A stretch of 30,867 nucleotides of DNA from Mesaphorura yosii (taxonomy: Eukaryota; Arthropoda; Collembola; Poduromorpha; Tullbergiidae). The number at the start of each line of letters is the position of its first letter. Position 1 is the first letter of the stretch. Under the pieces are notes generated by a model. The model ran no database searches. It had not been told where the DNA came from and saw nothing but the letters and a program-made list of their open reading frames with translations. The DNA lies in NCBI GenBank assembly GCA_009869945.1, contig WIXG01000630.1, positions 1-30,867 on the forward strand. Direction: 5' to 3'. Both the position numbers and the translations under genes were made by a program. Positions 9,974-19,098 of this stretch are shown piece by piece.

Positions 9974-10402
9974 TTACATCCTGTTGAACACAGCCACGAC
10001 CAAGCCAATCGCCAATCCGACTACAGTTGGACCAAACGCAGTCGCTGCGCTGCAATCTTCGCCTGGGTTGCAGACGCACTTTCCGTAGTCTGATGATTTA
10101 CGGCTCGTCTCACACTTGGCGTTCAGGCTCGAGCACTCAGCAAATGCGTCGGAGGTCTGCAGGCTGCAGTTTTCCCCCAGCTTGACAACACAACGGTCGC
10201 GCTCCTTGTTGTACTCGCCCGTGGCGCAAGCGCAACGGTTCCTACAGATGTACGCTTTTCCTCGCTCGCAGCTTTTCCGCTGGTTCGACTGTTCCACGCA
10301 CTCCTCTCCGAACCTGGATTCTGCCTCCACCGATGAAATGGCGACGAAACAGAAAAGAGCGAAGAGCAGTACGAGAAAAATGGAACCGTACTTTGGTGTC
10401 AT
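9974..10402 (-). CDS. EB-like cysteine-rich secreted protein, probably GPI-anchored
   Basis: A single coding exon of 142 residues starts at the ATG at 10402. Residues 1-27 are a strong signal peptide (MTPKYGSIFLVLLFALFCFV, then a VEA cleavage site). The mature part carries twelve cysteines with EB-type spacing (FGEECVEQSNQ..., CRNRCACATGEY, LGENCSLQTSDAFAEC, GKCVCNPGEDC). The last 25 residues are hydrophobic and end in a short FNRM tail, as in a GPI-anchor signal, with Ser/Ala residues just before for attachment. EB domains occur in arthropod and nematode extracellular proteins and have no enzymatic role. An acceptor-like TTTCAG sits about 17 bases upstream of the ATG, so a non-coding 5' exon is likely. 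The start is firm because the signal peptide begins there. Confidence 0.8.
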   Translation of the reverse strand: MTPKYGSIFLVLLFALFCFVAISSVEAESRFGEECVEQSNQRKSCERGKAYICRNRCACATGEYNKERDRCVVKLGENCSLQTSDAFAECSSLNAKCETSRKSSDYGKCVCNPGEDCSAATAFGPTVVGLAIGLVVAVFNRM

Positions 10403-10419
10403 GTTGATAGTTGAGATTC

Positions 10420-13400
10420 TGAAACAAAGTGCAGGCGAACTTTAAACACACAGTTGCATTTTCGCATTAATTTACCAATCGAGGAAAAATGCCAAATTCT
10501 CGACAGCGACGAGCTTGTTTTTGTTGCGCATTAAGAATTCTCACATTTCAAAACATTTTACCACTTGCCCTGAGAATTTAATGCATACGCTCGCTCGGGA
10601 CGATTCTTGGCATTTTTACTCAAATATCGTATCAAATATTCGCGAATCGCAAGATCCGTGCCAAAATTCATGCATCATGCACGGGCAGGGCGCACTGTTT
10701 GCAAGAGATCGTGTGTCACAGCCTCACAGCAGTGGAAAGTTGTTGATAAGGGACATCTGAGAAAGGTTGGCCTCCATTAACAGTGTACGCAATTCTGTAC
10801 ACGGGGCGTTGGCGTATGTCCGTCTCCTTTTCTTGGCTTTCCACGTCTTTCTATTCCTTTCTCTCCGGTTACATACTTTATTACTGCGTGTGTACAGATC
10901 TCTTGCGTGACCTTCTCCGCACTCTCCTCCGTTGCCAAACAACACACTGAATTATTGATTTTTGCTGCTTTGATACGCAATAGTTTTCACACGCTGGAAC
11001 TGGAAAGATGAGATTTTGTTTTTGCCTTTCGCACGTAGTCTGCGGATTGCACGTTAAATTCGTGTTTCTTGTTTGTCTCGCCTCGCGCGTTGCATGCCAC
11101 AAAACAATTCCAATATCGAAGTCATGCGTTCCTCGTTACTTACCTCAATTTGTCTCAATTAAAGCGGAGATTCACAATCCGTGAAAGAAATACGTGCCGT
11201 GAGCAATGAAACGCGCGCAAGTTGTCAGTGCAAACTCCAGGATGAAACTGGAACAGCCACGGACGGTTGCGAAAGAGAACCAAAGGTTGGCTTGGCTTGC
11301 GATTTTTTCAAGTTCACATTGCATGTGGAGAGAACCCAGAGGCTGCCTTAGCATTTATTGCTCCTGCTGGCTGTTGCTGGGGGAAGCTGCTCTCAATTTG
11401 GTCTTCGCTGGCTCTGAACCAGTGCCAGTCCGAGCGCCAGGCGTGTGTAATAAAATTTGCACACGCAAAAACTGTACTACTGTAGCCAAGCCATGCTAAT
11501 GCTACATGCATAATGAATGCCGTATTCAGACAATTCAGAGCTCAGTTATACGCGAATACGAATGAGAACTACGAATCTGATCGACCAAAGGAGATGGAGA
11601 GGAGATGGATGGATGGATAAGGAGACCGAAACCGAGAACTGGAACACTTTTTGTACTCTTTAGAGATTACACCAACCATTCGCCATTTTGCCAATTTGCC
11701 ATTGCCATTTCCAATGAGCGTAAGCGCTCGCGTACGCGAAGCTTGTGTTATGAATACTTGGCCTTGAAACGCTGAAGCTGAAAGCTCGCTTCTTCTTGTC
11801 GCTTTTCTGAGTAGATTGTAGAGAATAATATTGCTCGTAGTTTACCACTGCTGCACTGTGAATTTACGGAACACGGAAAATGGCAATGGTAGGTCCAATA
11901 ATGGGCAATGGATAATAGATTTCAGCTTCATGGATAAGTACTCTCCTACTTTCATACGCTTGGTAGTCCTAGCCCCATTTCTTTTGACTCGCACTCACTC
12001 ATTTCGCATTGGTTTCGCTTGGATTAGCTTGCGATCTCGTTCCTCATTTGTCAATTCGCAATTTATCCCATTTTCCACTTATCTCCTGCATAAATGGCCG
12101 TAATAACACCAGAATAGCAGCAGCCTGCTCTTCCGTTCTCCATCGCCTGTTTACATTTCAACCCCAGTCTAATTCCAAGCGACACACACATTCACACACA
12201 TAAATGGCTGTTGGCGAATTCCATGCGAATGTTCGCGAGAATCGAGCGAGAGCGGCCCATAAAGTGAGTCATCGCAGGCTAAATTAGAAAGGGGTTCGAT
12301 TTTTTGTCGTGACGGTCTTGCTTTGCTCAAATAGGCACTTCCTTTTTACGACCCTTTGCCATAGCAATTCAGCTCAGCACTGCTGCACTACGCTGTACAA
12401 TGCTTTTATTAACGAACGCCTGCAATGATCCGCAAATTTCATTTATGCAGTTGACACTAGGTGAATGGTGATGTCGACTGGCGACTGACGGCTTCCTTTC
12501 AATAGTTCAGTGAATGAATTAGCAGCGAGTCACGGTAATTTCGTGTAGTATCTGAAAATCGGAAATGTATTATTTAAAATGCAATTATTTTTAGTGTCGC
12601 TCGAAGCCGTTTGAAGAGCCAAATTTTGGTCCAACTGAGCATGCGTTTATTAGCAGATAGTCCATGTAGGTCTGTCTTCGTCTGTCGTCGTCTGTGTACA
12701 GTAGCCAGTAAATCGATATAAATGCGCTCATTGACAAAATCAATGTCAAGAGTATCAAATCTGACTAACACCCTGATTGTACCCACCATTTAGTTCTATG
12801 AAGTCTCTGAATGGTGCAAACAAACGCCACAGTTTTCTGTGCGAATCCGCGGAAATGCATCCATGCTTTCAAGTTGCAATGGTTGCACGTATTCTCATGC
12901 ATTCACAGCCGAATGATATGGATGATCTGATATTTAATTGAATTAATTGGTAAACTTGTCCTTGTCTACATGAATGACTTCATCCTCGCTCATTCTTCAA
13001 CGAGCACAAATTAGGCGCTTTTTCTTTGTGGCTTGTCGCCATCACCGTCACTCACTCTCATATTTTCAGCAACTCGTCCTCGTCAACTGGAGCTGTAACT
13101 TTGGACAGTCTGCAGAGAAATTCCAGGATGTGTTTGACGCTTACTTTAGCCCAGACGTTGGGTATTTATCGTAGTTGCATTGCGATGTTTATTATTTCAA
13201 TTCCAAAGACTGAATACAATGTATATGGCAAGAGCATTCAATAAAAACCTTCACGATCTCAAGTGTTTATTGTGCTTTGGGTGTGCCAAAGTAATTTGTT
13301 GTAAAACGCAAAATACCCAGAAACACGTACTCAGGTCATTACGAACAAGAACGACTCTGACTCATAATAATCGTTTGCGTCGTATTTGTTTACTTTACAC

Positions 13401-13600
13401 TCAAATCACGACTGCTGCGAATGAATTCACAAATTGCTTGTCTTCTGATGACAATGGCTGACTAGTCATGCGTTTTATTGGACAGAATCCGTGTCCGTTG
13501 TACGAACGAACGCTGAGGATGAGCTGGCACTCTAATTGTTTTGTCCTTTAAACCCTTCACTCTGTAAGCATGGCGATTTGAGAGAAATGATATCACGGAA
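10420..13600. other. 3.2-kb stretch without recognised genes
   Basis: This lies upstream of the EB-like gene and downstream of the kinase gene, both on the - strand. No convincing coding exon is present. It contains dispersed short motifs: clustered GCCATT words at about 11,680-11,720 and their reverse complement (AAATGGCAATGG) near 11,880, a short CA-rich run near 12,185, and many polypyrimidine tracts. It may hold a distant 5' exon and regulatory DNA of the EB-like gene, but I cannot point to a specific element. Confidence 0.4.
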
Positions 13601-13625
13601 GGTCGAATATGATGATGAACAATGA

Positions 13626-13631
13626 TTTATT
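13626..13631 (-). terminator. Polyadenylation signal of the tyrosine kinase gene
   Basis: AATAAA on the - strand, 65 bases beyond the TAG stop at 13,696-13,698. This is good spacing for a short 3' UTR. Confidence 0.55.
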
Positions 13632-13695
13632 ACGAGAACAATTTAGCAATTTAAGTATATTAGATGTTTAATGGCTTGATGGGTACGTCCAGCTT

Positions 13696-15655
13696 CTAGG
13701 TCAATATCTCCTGACTCGCACCTAGACCACGCCTTCTATCCCTATGAAAGCGGTCAGGAATGAATTCTGGGTACAATGAGACGGAAGACACAAACCTGTC
13801 CGACCCGTACGGAAGGTCCAGCGAGCTCAACGGAGTCAGCGACTTCCTAGGTTTCTCTCGAGGAGGTGCACCTGCACCTGCTGAGAACAGCCAGGAAGAA
13901 TTACCAGCGGAAGCCCCAGACGATGGTGAAGAGGAAAGTGGCGGCGTGGACCCATTGCTGTTGCTATGAGCAGCACCATGACTTCCATGACCATGGCCAC
14001 TGCCACCCCGTAGTGGATCTTGGCTTCCTCTCCGACGCATCAAGTCGTACTGACTAGGAAGGGAAGGGACAAAATCTTGCGGTTCTCTGACGGGCCTCGT
14101 TAAATCCGGGTTTGAAGCTGAGTTAAAGTTTCCGTGATCAGACGCTGCCAGAAGCCCGTGTCCGTGCGCAGCTTTGCGAAGGTGGCCAGCGGTGGCGGCA
14201 TTGGTCGATCTTTGATTTGAGTGGGAATTTGACCTTATGCGAGGAAACACGCCTTCTTCTTGCGATTGATGGCTAAATTCAGGTTCGATTATATGTGGAG
14301 ACGCCTTTGCAATCGGTGACCGGTTATGATGCTGCTGGTGATGATGATGGGGATTATTTTGGTTGTGTGGATGCGAGTAAACGGCTTCTTCTGGCTGCTG
14401 GACTGGAATGTGCATGTCTTTCTTCTTTAACACTCCGTGGAAGAAGCGTTTCAACTCATGAAAACTCGGTCTGACTGTCCAATTGATCAGAAATATTTGA
14501 TTTATCATGAGCGACATGATAATTGGTGGACACTGGATCTTGCGAACAATTAGCGGATTCTTGCCGTCAACAATGAGCCGCCGAACGTCCTAAAATTTGA
14601 AGAGAAGACGTGTAAGACGTGGAAGGCATTGAATAGTATTTCATAAAAAGATTATGAAAATGGGAAAGATATAAAAGATCCAGCTCAAATGTTACAGAAA
14701 ACTTTCGGAGCAGACTTACACTTTCTGTCGAGTTTTGTCCATAAGGCACTGAACCCCGACTCCAGATCTCGTACATAAGAACTCCAAAGGCCCAGATATC
14801 CGTTTCAAAGGTATAAATCTGCTCGACAATGCATTCTCGGGCGGCTTGACGAAATGCGAATGGTTTCCCATTTATCTGCGTGGGAAAGGAATATAAGATC
14901 GCTTATATATGAAAGAAGACTGACTGAACGCGCTAATAGTGCACGAGCAAAATTAACTTGGTCGGGTCTAACCGAGTAGACTCCACCAGATCGTTCACTG
15001 GTGATGCTGGAAAGACCCATGTCAGCAATTTTCAGCGTTTTCCCGTCTAGTAAAATATTTCTCGCTGCCAAGTCCTTGTGTAGAATCTTGTTCGCATGCA
15101 AATACTCCATGCCGGTTGCAATTTGGTGGCAGAAACGAATCATGTCTTTCTATAGTTAAAAGTTTGATTACTTCAACCCCAGGCATGTCAAGAAGAAGGT
15201 ATTTCACTCACATCCTTCAAATCTGGTTTCTTTCGCAGAGATTCTAGCAAATTTCCATCCTTCATGTATTCGCACACGAACCACGGAATTTCTGTACAAA
15301 GAATTGCAGGTGCTTAGTCCTGGTTCGTAATTGGCCACGAATTCTTTTGTGATCAGTTTTGTTTACCGCTTTCCACCATTCCCAGGAGCTTGACGATATT
15401 CTCGTGCTTAAGCATCGACATTTTGTATAATTCCGAGTACGCTTGTTTTCTGAATTCGGCCAGATCCACGGGTTCCTGTCCATTTTGGATTACTGGCCAA
15501 ATAACTTTGATTGCCACAGATTTGGGGACGTTGGGCTCTCGAATGCACGCTTTGTACACCTTTCCAAACTGACCCTTCCCAAGTTCTCTTCGCAGTTCAA
15601 CTGATCTCTTATGGAATCTTCGCACTTGTGCAGTTGCATCGGCGATCGGGTCCAT
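13696..15655 (-). CDS. Divergent tyrosine-kinase-like protein with long low-complexity tail, 5 exons
   Basis: Exons 15655-15367, 15291-15212, 15149-14958, 14875-14720 and 14589-13696 join in phase to 536 residues. The ATP loop LGKGQFGKV (25-33) and catalytic-lysine segment VAIK (Lys 50) are intact. The hinge reads FVCEYMKDGNLLESL. The catalytic loop is HKDLAARN (147-154; tyrosine kinases usually have HRDLAARN) and the metal-binding motif is DMG (166-168) instead of DFG. The activation segment ends in FRQAARECI with no recognisable APE, then ETDIWAFGVLMYEIWS and the WTVRPSFHEL end motif. Residues 297-536 are a His/Ser/Asn/Pro-rich, probably disordered tail. No signal peptide or membrane segment is seen from this ATG, so it is either cytosolic or the inner half of a receptor whose upstream exons I missed. 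Lys and both Asp are kept, so activity is possible but regulation is probably unusual. Confidence 0.85.
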
Positions 15656-15659
15656 TTTT

Positions 15660-16295
15660 GCGTGTGTGAAGAGAAAAATGGAGGATTTGCCGACTGAAAT
15701 TAGTTCGCTGTCTCTCCTGACTCCGACTCTGACGTCAGTCGTAATTATGGCATGGAAAGTTTCACAGTACTGGTTGGCTGACTTAACTGACTTTGACTCA
15801 CGACTGGCTGGCGTGGTTAGGCTGATAAGCCAGTAAATTCCTCGAATAATGTTTAAATACCTGGTCTTGCTACTCAAACTCAAACGCTTGTGCTTGACGC
15901 TGCTGTTCACAACAACTGTATAAAAGTTCTGACAATCGATTTCGATAATCTCTTTCAGGCCGTGTGATTTCAATATTGCTATTGAACTCGTCTCTTATCT
16001 CTCGTCCTCGCCGCGTCTAGCATTTCAGTGAGGGCCATGCAAATCGCAGTGGGGCTGCGAACTGTTGATGAGATGATCAGATGATGGCAGTCTGACGTCA
16101 GCTTTTCGGCACTTGGATTTTGCGGATTACAAAATGCATCGTGCACGCAAGCAGATCGGTAATTTGGAATCAATTATTGAATTATGACTCAATATTTAGT
16201 AGGCTTTATTTTTAGTGCAGTGTGCTGAATGCTGAAACATTCCCAAGCGTTGCATAACAGCTCAGGTTGTCAAACTAGAAACTAGCCACTAGACG
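15660..16295. other. 5' flank of the kinase gene, no gene recognised
   Basis: The kinase frame stays open upstream of its ATG to about 15,970, but the added residues have no domain character. No TATA box or upstream exon could be assigned. The far end merges with the boundary of the decayed hAT element. Confidence 0.35.
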
Positions 16296-17226
16296 TCAGG
16301 TACGCTGACAGATTCTTGTGAAGCTGGCGCGAGTCGATGCTGTTCGCTCTCCAACTCCTTCAGGAATGCGTGTACAATCCAAAGCGCACAAGAATGGTGC
16401 AATCTGGCCGAGCTTAACCATGACCGAAGGGCCATCAGTTACAATGCAGACGATATCAGTTTTCAGTGGTATGCCCAATGTGTCGAGCTTTCGTTCAATC
16501 AGCATAAGAGCCGCCTCCGCTGTTAAGGATCCTTTGATTGCTAGTAAGCCCAAATTCCAAAATCGCTTGTCGGATGCATGAATATTTATGTTCATGTAGC
16601 GTCTGTTTTTTAACGATGTCCATTCATCCAACGAGAGCGTAAATTTATTGCCAGCGTCTTTCTCAATCTTGATGAGGTTGCATTGGATCAACCTGATTTT
16701 CCCTGCATACTCCATGAACATGCTTTTGAATGATTTTCGGGCTTTGGGTAAGTCAGTGAAGCCTCTCGCCTTCAGTCCGCTGCGAATGTCCATCGAGGTT
16801 TCAAAGATACGAAATGGCAAGCCGTCCATGGCAACCATACGTGCAATAATTTCTTCTAATTTAGGCTTTTGCAATTGAATGAATGAAGTAATCTTCTTAG
16901 AAGTATCAGAAGCTTGGGTCAAGTCGCAGTGACCTGCGAAAAGGCAAAAGTATTTAGTATGGCAACTTAAAATTATCATTTTAACTTGTTTGGCTACCTT
17001 TTTGGCCCCTCTTCTCAGTCGCGAGCTTGTGAATTGTGTTTAGATGGACATGCAATCCGCTCGTACCACCATTTTTAGTTTTAATCAGTTTTTTGCAGGA
17101 CTTGCACGTTGCGAAGGCCTTGTCTGGCGTCGGTTCGAAGAATTCCCAAATTTTAACTGGAACTGGTGGCAGTTGTGGTGGGAGTGGAAGTGGAAGACTG
17201 TCCGATGATGACGGTTGTGGTTCCAT
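16296..17226 (-). pseudogene. Decayed hAT transposase with BED zinc finger
   Basis: Exon 17226-16998 encodes a proline-rich start and a BED finger (WEFFEP, CKSCKKL, then HVHLNTIHKL as the His pair). A 64-bp intron joins in phase 1 to an exon from 16933. That exon carries hAT transposase core motifs: LSLDEWTSLKNRRYMNI around the first catalytic Asp and DIVCIVTDGPSVMVKLG around the second. The frame then breaks: the CxxH-type helix (CALWIVHAFLKEL) reads on in another frame after KLG. The C-terminal dimerisation region is missing. No target duplication or terminal repeats could be paired around it. This is a different, older lineage from the intact hAT at 25.6 kb. Confidence 0.8.
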
Positions 17227-17460
17227 AGTTAGTTAATTAATCCCATGAACAAGTTCACTATTTGCTCGAATGTCACACTTATCTTTACTGAATGAAAATG
17301 AAAGATGTACTGAAATGAACAGGTTCAGAAATATTTCGTGCAATGAACTGTACACAGTACACTGCGTACGGAATAAGTACTTATTTCGAACCACCAAAGA
17401 CGCAATACTTTGTCGCATCTTCATGGCAGTAGAAAATTTTAATAAATTCTCATAAAGTCT

Positions 17461-17678
17461 TCAATGTATAATCTTGACAAAAGACAAGATTCCAAGACTC
17501 TTGGAAAGTGATGTGTTAATCTTAAGTTCCAAGATTTTCAAGATTTGGGACTTTTGCCGATCTTGAGCATCAAGATTTTCAAGAGTTTTAGAAATTGCCC
17601 ATCTTGGCTTTCGAGATTTAATCTTGATCCAAGAATCTTGAAATTCTCAAGATTTGAATCCTCAAGATCCCTTCCCTA
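17461..17678. repeat. Dense CAAGATT / AATCTTG repeat block ending in a transposon-like terminus
   Basis: About fifteen copies of CAAGA or its complement TCTTG, many as CAAGATT, lie in about 210 bp in both orientations and partly as inverted pairs. The right edge reads, on the - strand, CTAGGGAAGGGATCTTGAGG. This looks like a hAT-type terminal repeat followed by subterminal transposase-binding repeats. The block abuts the open frame of the transporter fragment at about 17,678, so it looks like the end of an element inserted into that gene. I found no partner terminus or target duplication elsewhere in the window, so the element class is inferred. Confidence 0.6.
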
Positions 17679-18110
17679 GCACGTGCGCCATTACCCTTGG
17701 GATCTGAATCTTTCTGCTCTGCGAGTTGTTTGCTATAGGAGATGCTGATGGTTTGCTTATCCTGAGGTTGGGTATTTGTTGTGGTTCCAACTACGTTGGG
17801 CTGCCGCAGACAAAGTGCCGTAATGGGGACGAGAACAATGTACGTTGTACCCAATGCGAAAAATGATAATGGAAAACCTCCCAACGAGTACAGCAACGCA
17901 CCGATCTTCCCACGCAAAGCAATTATCAAAAAAGATAATACTCGCTTGTTGTGAGCGCTAAGGACTTACGGTTGGTCCAACCCCAAAACCAACACCAAAA
18001 GCAGCATCCATGAGCCCCGAACTTGTGGCAATTGAATCCGGGAACCAAGAGACAAGAATGCCAAGGATAGAAATGTCAATGAGTGTGGTCCCAAAGGCAA
18101 TTGGATTCCG
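17679..18110 (-). pseudogene. Major-facilitator transporter fragment (SLC18B1-like)
   Basis: Two exons remain. The first, about 18110-17970, reads FGTTLIDISILGILVSWFPD then SIATSSGLMDAAFGVGFGVG before a GTAAGT donor. The second, from 17905, reads IGALLYSLGGFPLSFFALG and a hydrophobic run, then a polar loop. A 64-bp intron separates them and the frame joins cleanly. The WFPDSIAT...GVGPT-IGALLYSLGG pattern is typical of transmembrane helices 5-6 of vesicular-amine-transporter-like MFS proteins. The N-terminal helices are replaced by the tubulin-ligase-like fragment, and the C-terminal six helices are missing because the frame runs into the CAAGATT repeat at about 17,678. It is therefore broken on both sides. 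Confidence 0.7.
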
Positions 18111-18652
18111 GTGTTTAGAGTGGCCAGGACTGCGCAGCGGCTGACCACTTGAAAGTGGAGCTCGGGGTCTGGCGGGCAGGAGTGGTGGAGCGGGTAGCTG
18201 TTAAACTCGACAACAAACGGAGCCCCATCGGAGTCGATGAGGACATCAGTGCCCCATAGCTGAAACACGTTAAAACTTGCGACCGCACCTTTGCCCCGCC
18301 CGTGCGCGGGGTAGGCGGAGTGTTGCCAGCACCGTATTGACAAGGGAGTATTTCAACCGGCTCTGCAGCTCCTCGGCGTTAATTGCGGAGCCTCGCCCAA
18401 AGTGAGCGTAGAGTTGCGAACGATTCCAGGCGTGGTCACGATGCTGCTCCAGTGTGCTCATTTCCGGAGCCATTCCGCACGCCTCCGGCTCGTTGAGGAC
18501 CCAATCGACGAAAAGGTGGCATTTGCTGCTACTTTCGGGCGTGTACTTCCTGGAGCCAAGGCGAAGATCCAGAGATCGAATTGCCAAAGAAAATGACGTG
18601 TGACAGGCAGAATGAGCCCCACAGCCATCGTCAGTGCCATCCGAGATTCCAA
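18105..18652 (-). pseudogene. Tubulin-tyrosine-ligase-like (TTL domain) fragment, frameshifted
   Basis: Three blocks follow the order of the TTL ATP-grasp fold, which ligates amino acids to tubulin tails: FLWQFDLWIFALAPGS (the KFDLR-type segment), then LVNTVLATL after an EELQSRLKY helix, then SFNVFQLWGTDVLIDSDG followed by PFVVEFNSYP (the metal/ATP-binding end with the Glu and Asn). The middle block is in a different frame from the first and last, so two opposite frameshifts are needed to read through; no splice sites explain them. The last block ends at VSRCAVLATLNTG and merges directly into the transporter fragment in a third phase. A short exon-like piece (MIKFSNISTL with a GTAAGT donor) lies at about 18,740. 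Pseudogene or chimeric debris is likelier than a working ligase; assembly error could explain the shifts. Confidence 0.6.
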
Positions 18653-18744
18653 TTTGAATTTGCAATGATTAGTGGAGTAATTAATAGAGGCGGTTGATTT
18701 GTAGACTTACCAAAGTAGAAATGTTGCTGAACTTGATCATTTTG

Positions 18745-19098
18745 TGCTTATGATGTGTGCTCTGAATTCCCCAAATTGTTTTGTGTTGGATGAACCCCTT
18801 CCGGTCACCTTTTATACGTTTATAGTTTGGAGAATTCTTCTCGTGCTTAGTTGTACACAATTATCGAATTCTTGGAAGCATGGAAAAAGTGTCGGTGCAA
18901 TTACATCAAGACGAAATTCAATTCTTCCGAACCTGTCGTGCTCACTTACTTATTTGGTAAACAAACACTGGAATTAGCTGATAAAACTTGTCACACATGA
19001 TGAACAGAATTAGCAATTATGGCAATTAGCTAATAGAGGCTCAGGTGGCTTCAGCCAGCGCTCGGAACACGCAGACAATTGTCATGGAGGATGGACCC
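18745..19098. other. Gap between the ligase fragment and the ionotropic receptor
   Basis: No gene is recognised. It contains the 3' flank of the ionotropic receptor. A possible extra 3' exon (VFRALAEAT then stop, about 19,030-19,060 on the - strand) could be used if the receptor splices at the AAAG-GTAATG donor near 19,120 instead of stopping at 19,099. Confidence 0.35.

Noticed and set aside
10116..10445. + strand frame opposite the EB-like gene
   Set aside because: Shadow of the cysteine-rich exon; no independent support.
11206..11499. 97-residue + strand frame with several cysteines
   Set aside because: Cysteines are irregular and there is no signal peptide. It lies in a region where all three frames are open by chance.
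15905..15930. TATAAAAG on the + strand
   Set aside because: Points away from the kinase gene, and no + strand gene follows at a suitable distance.
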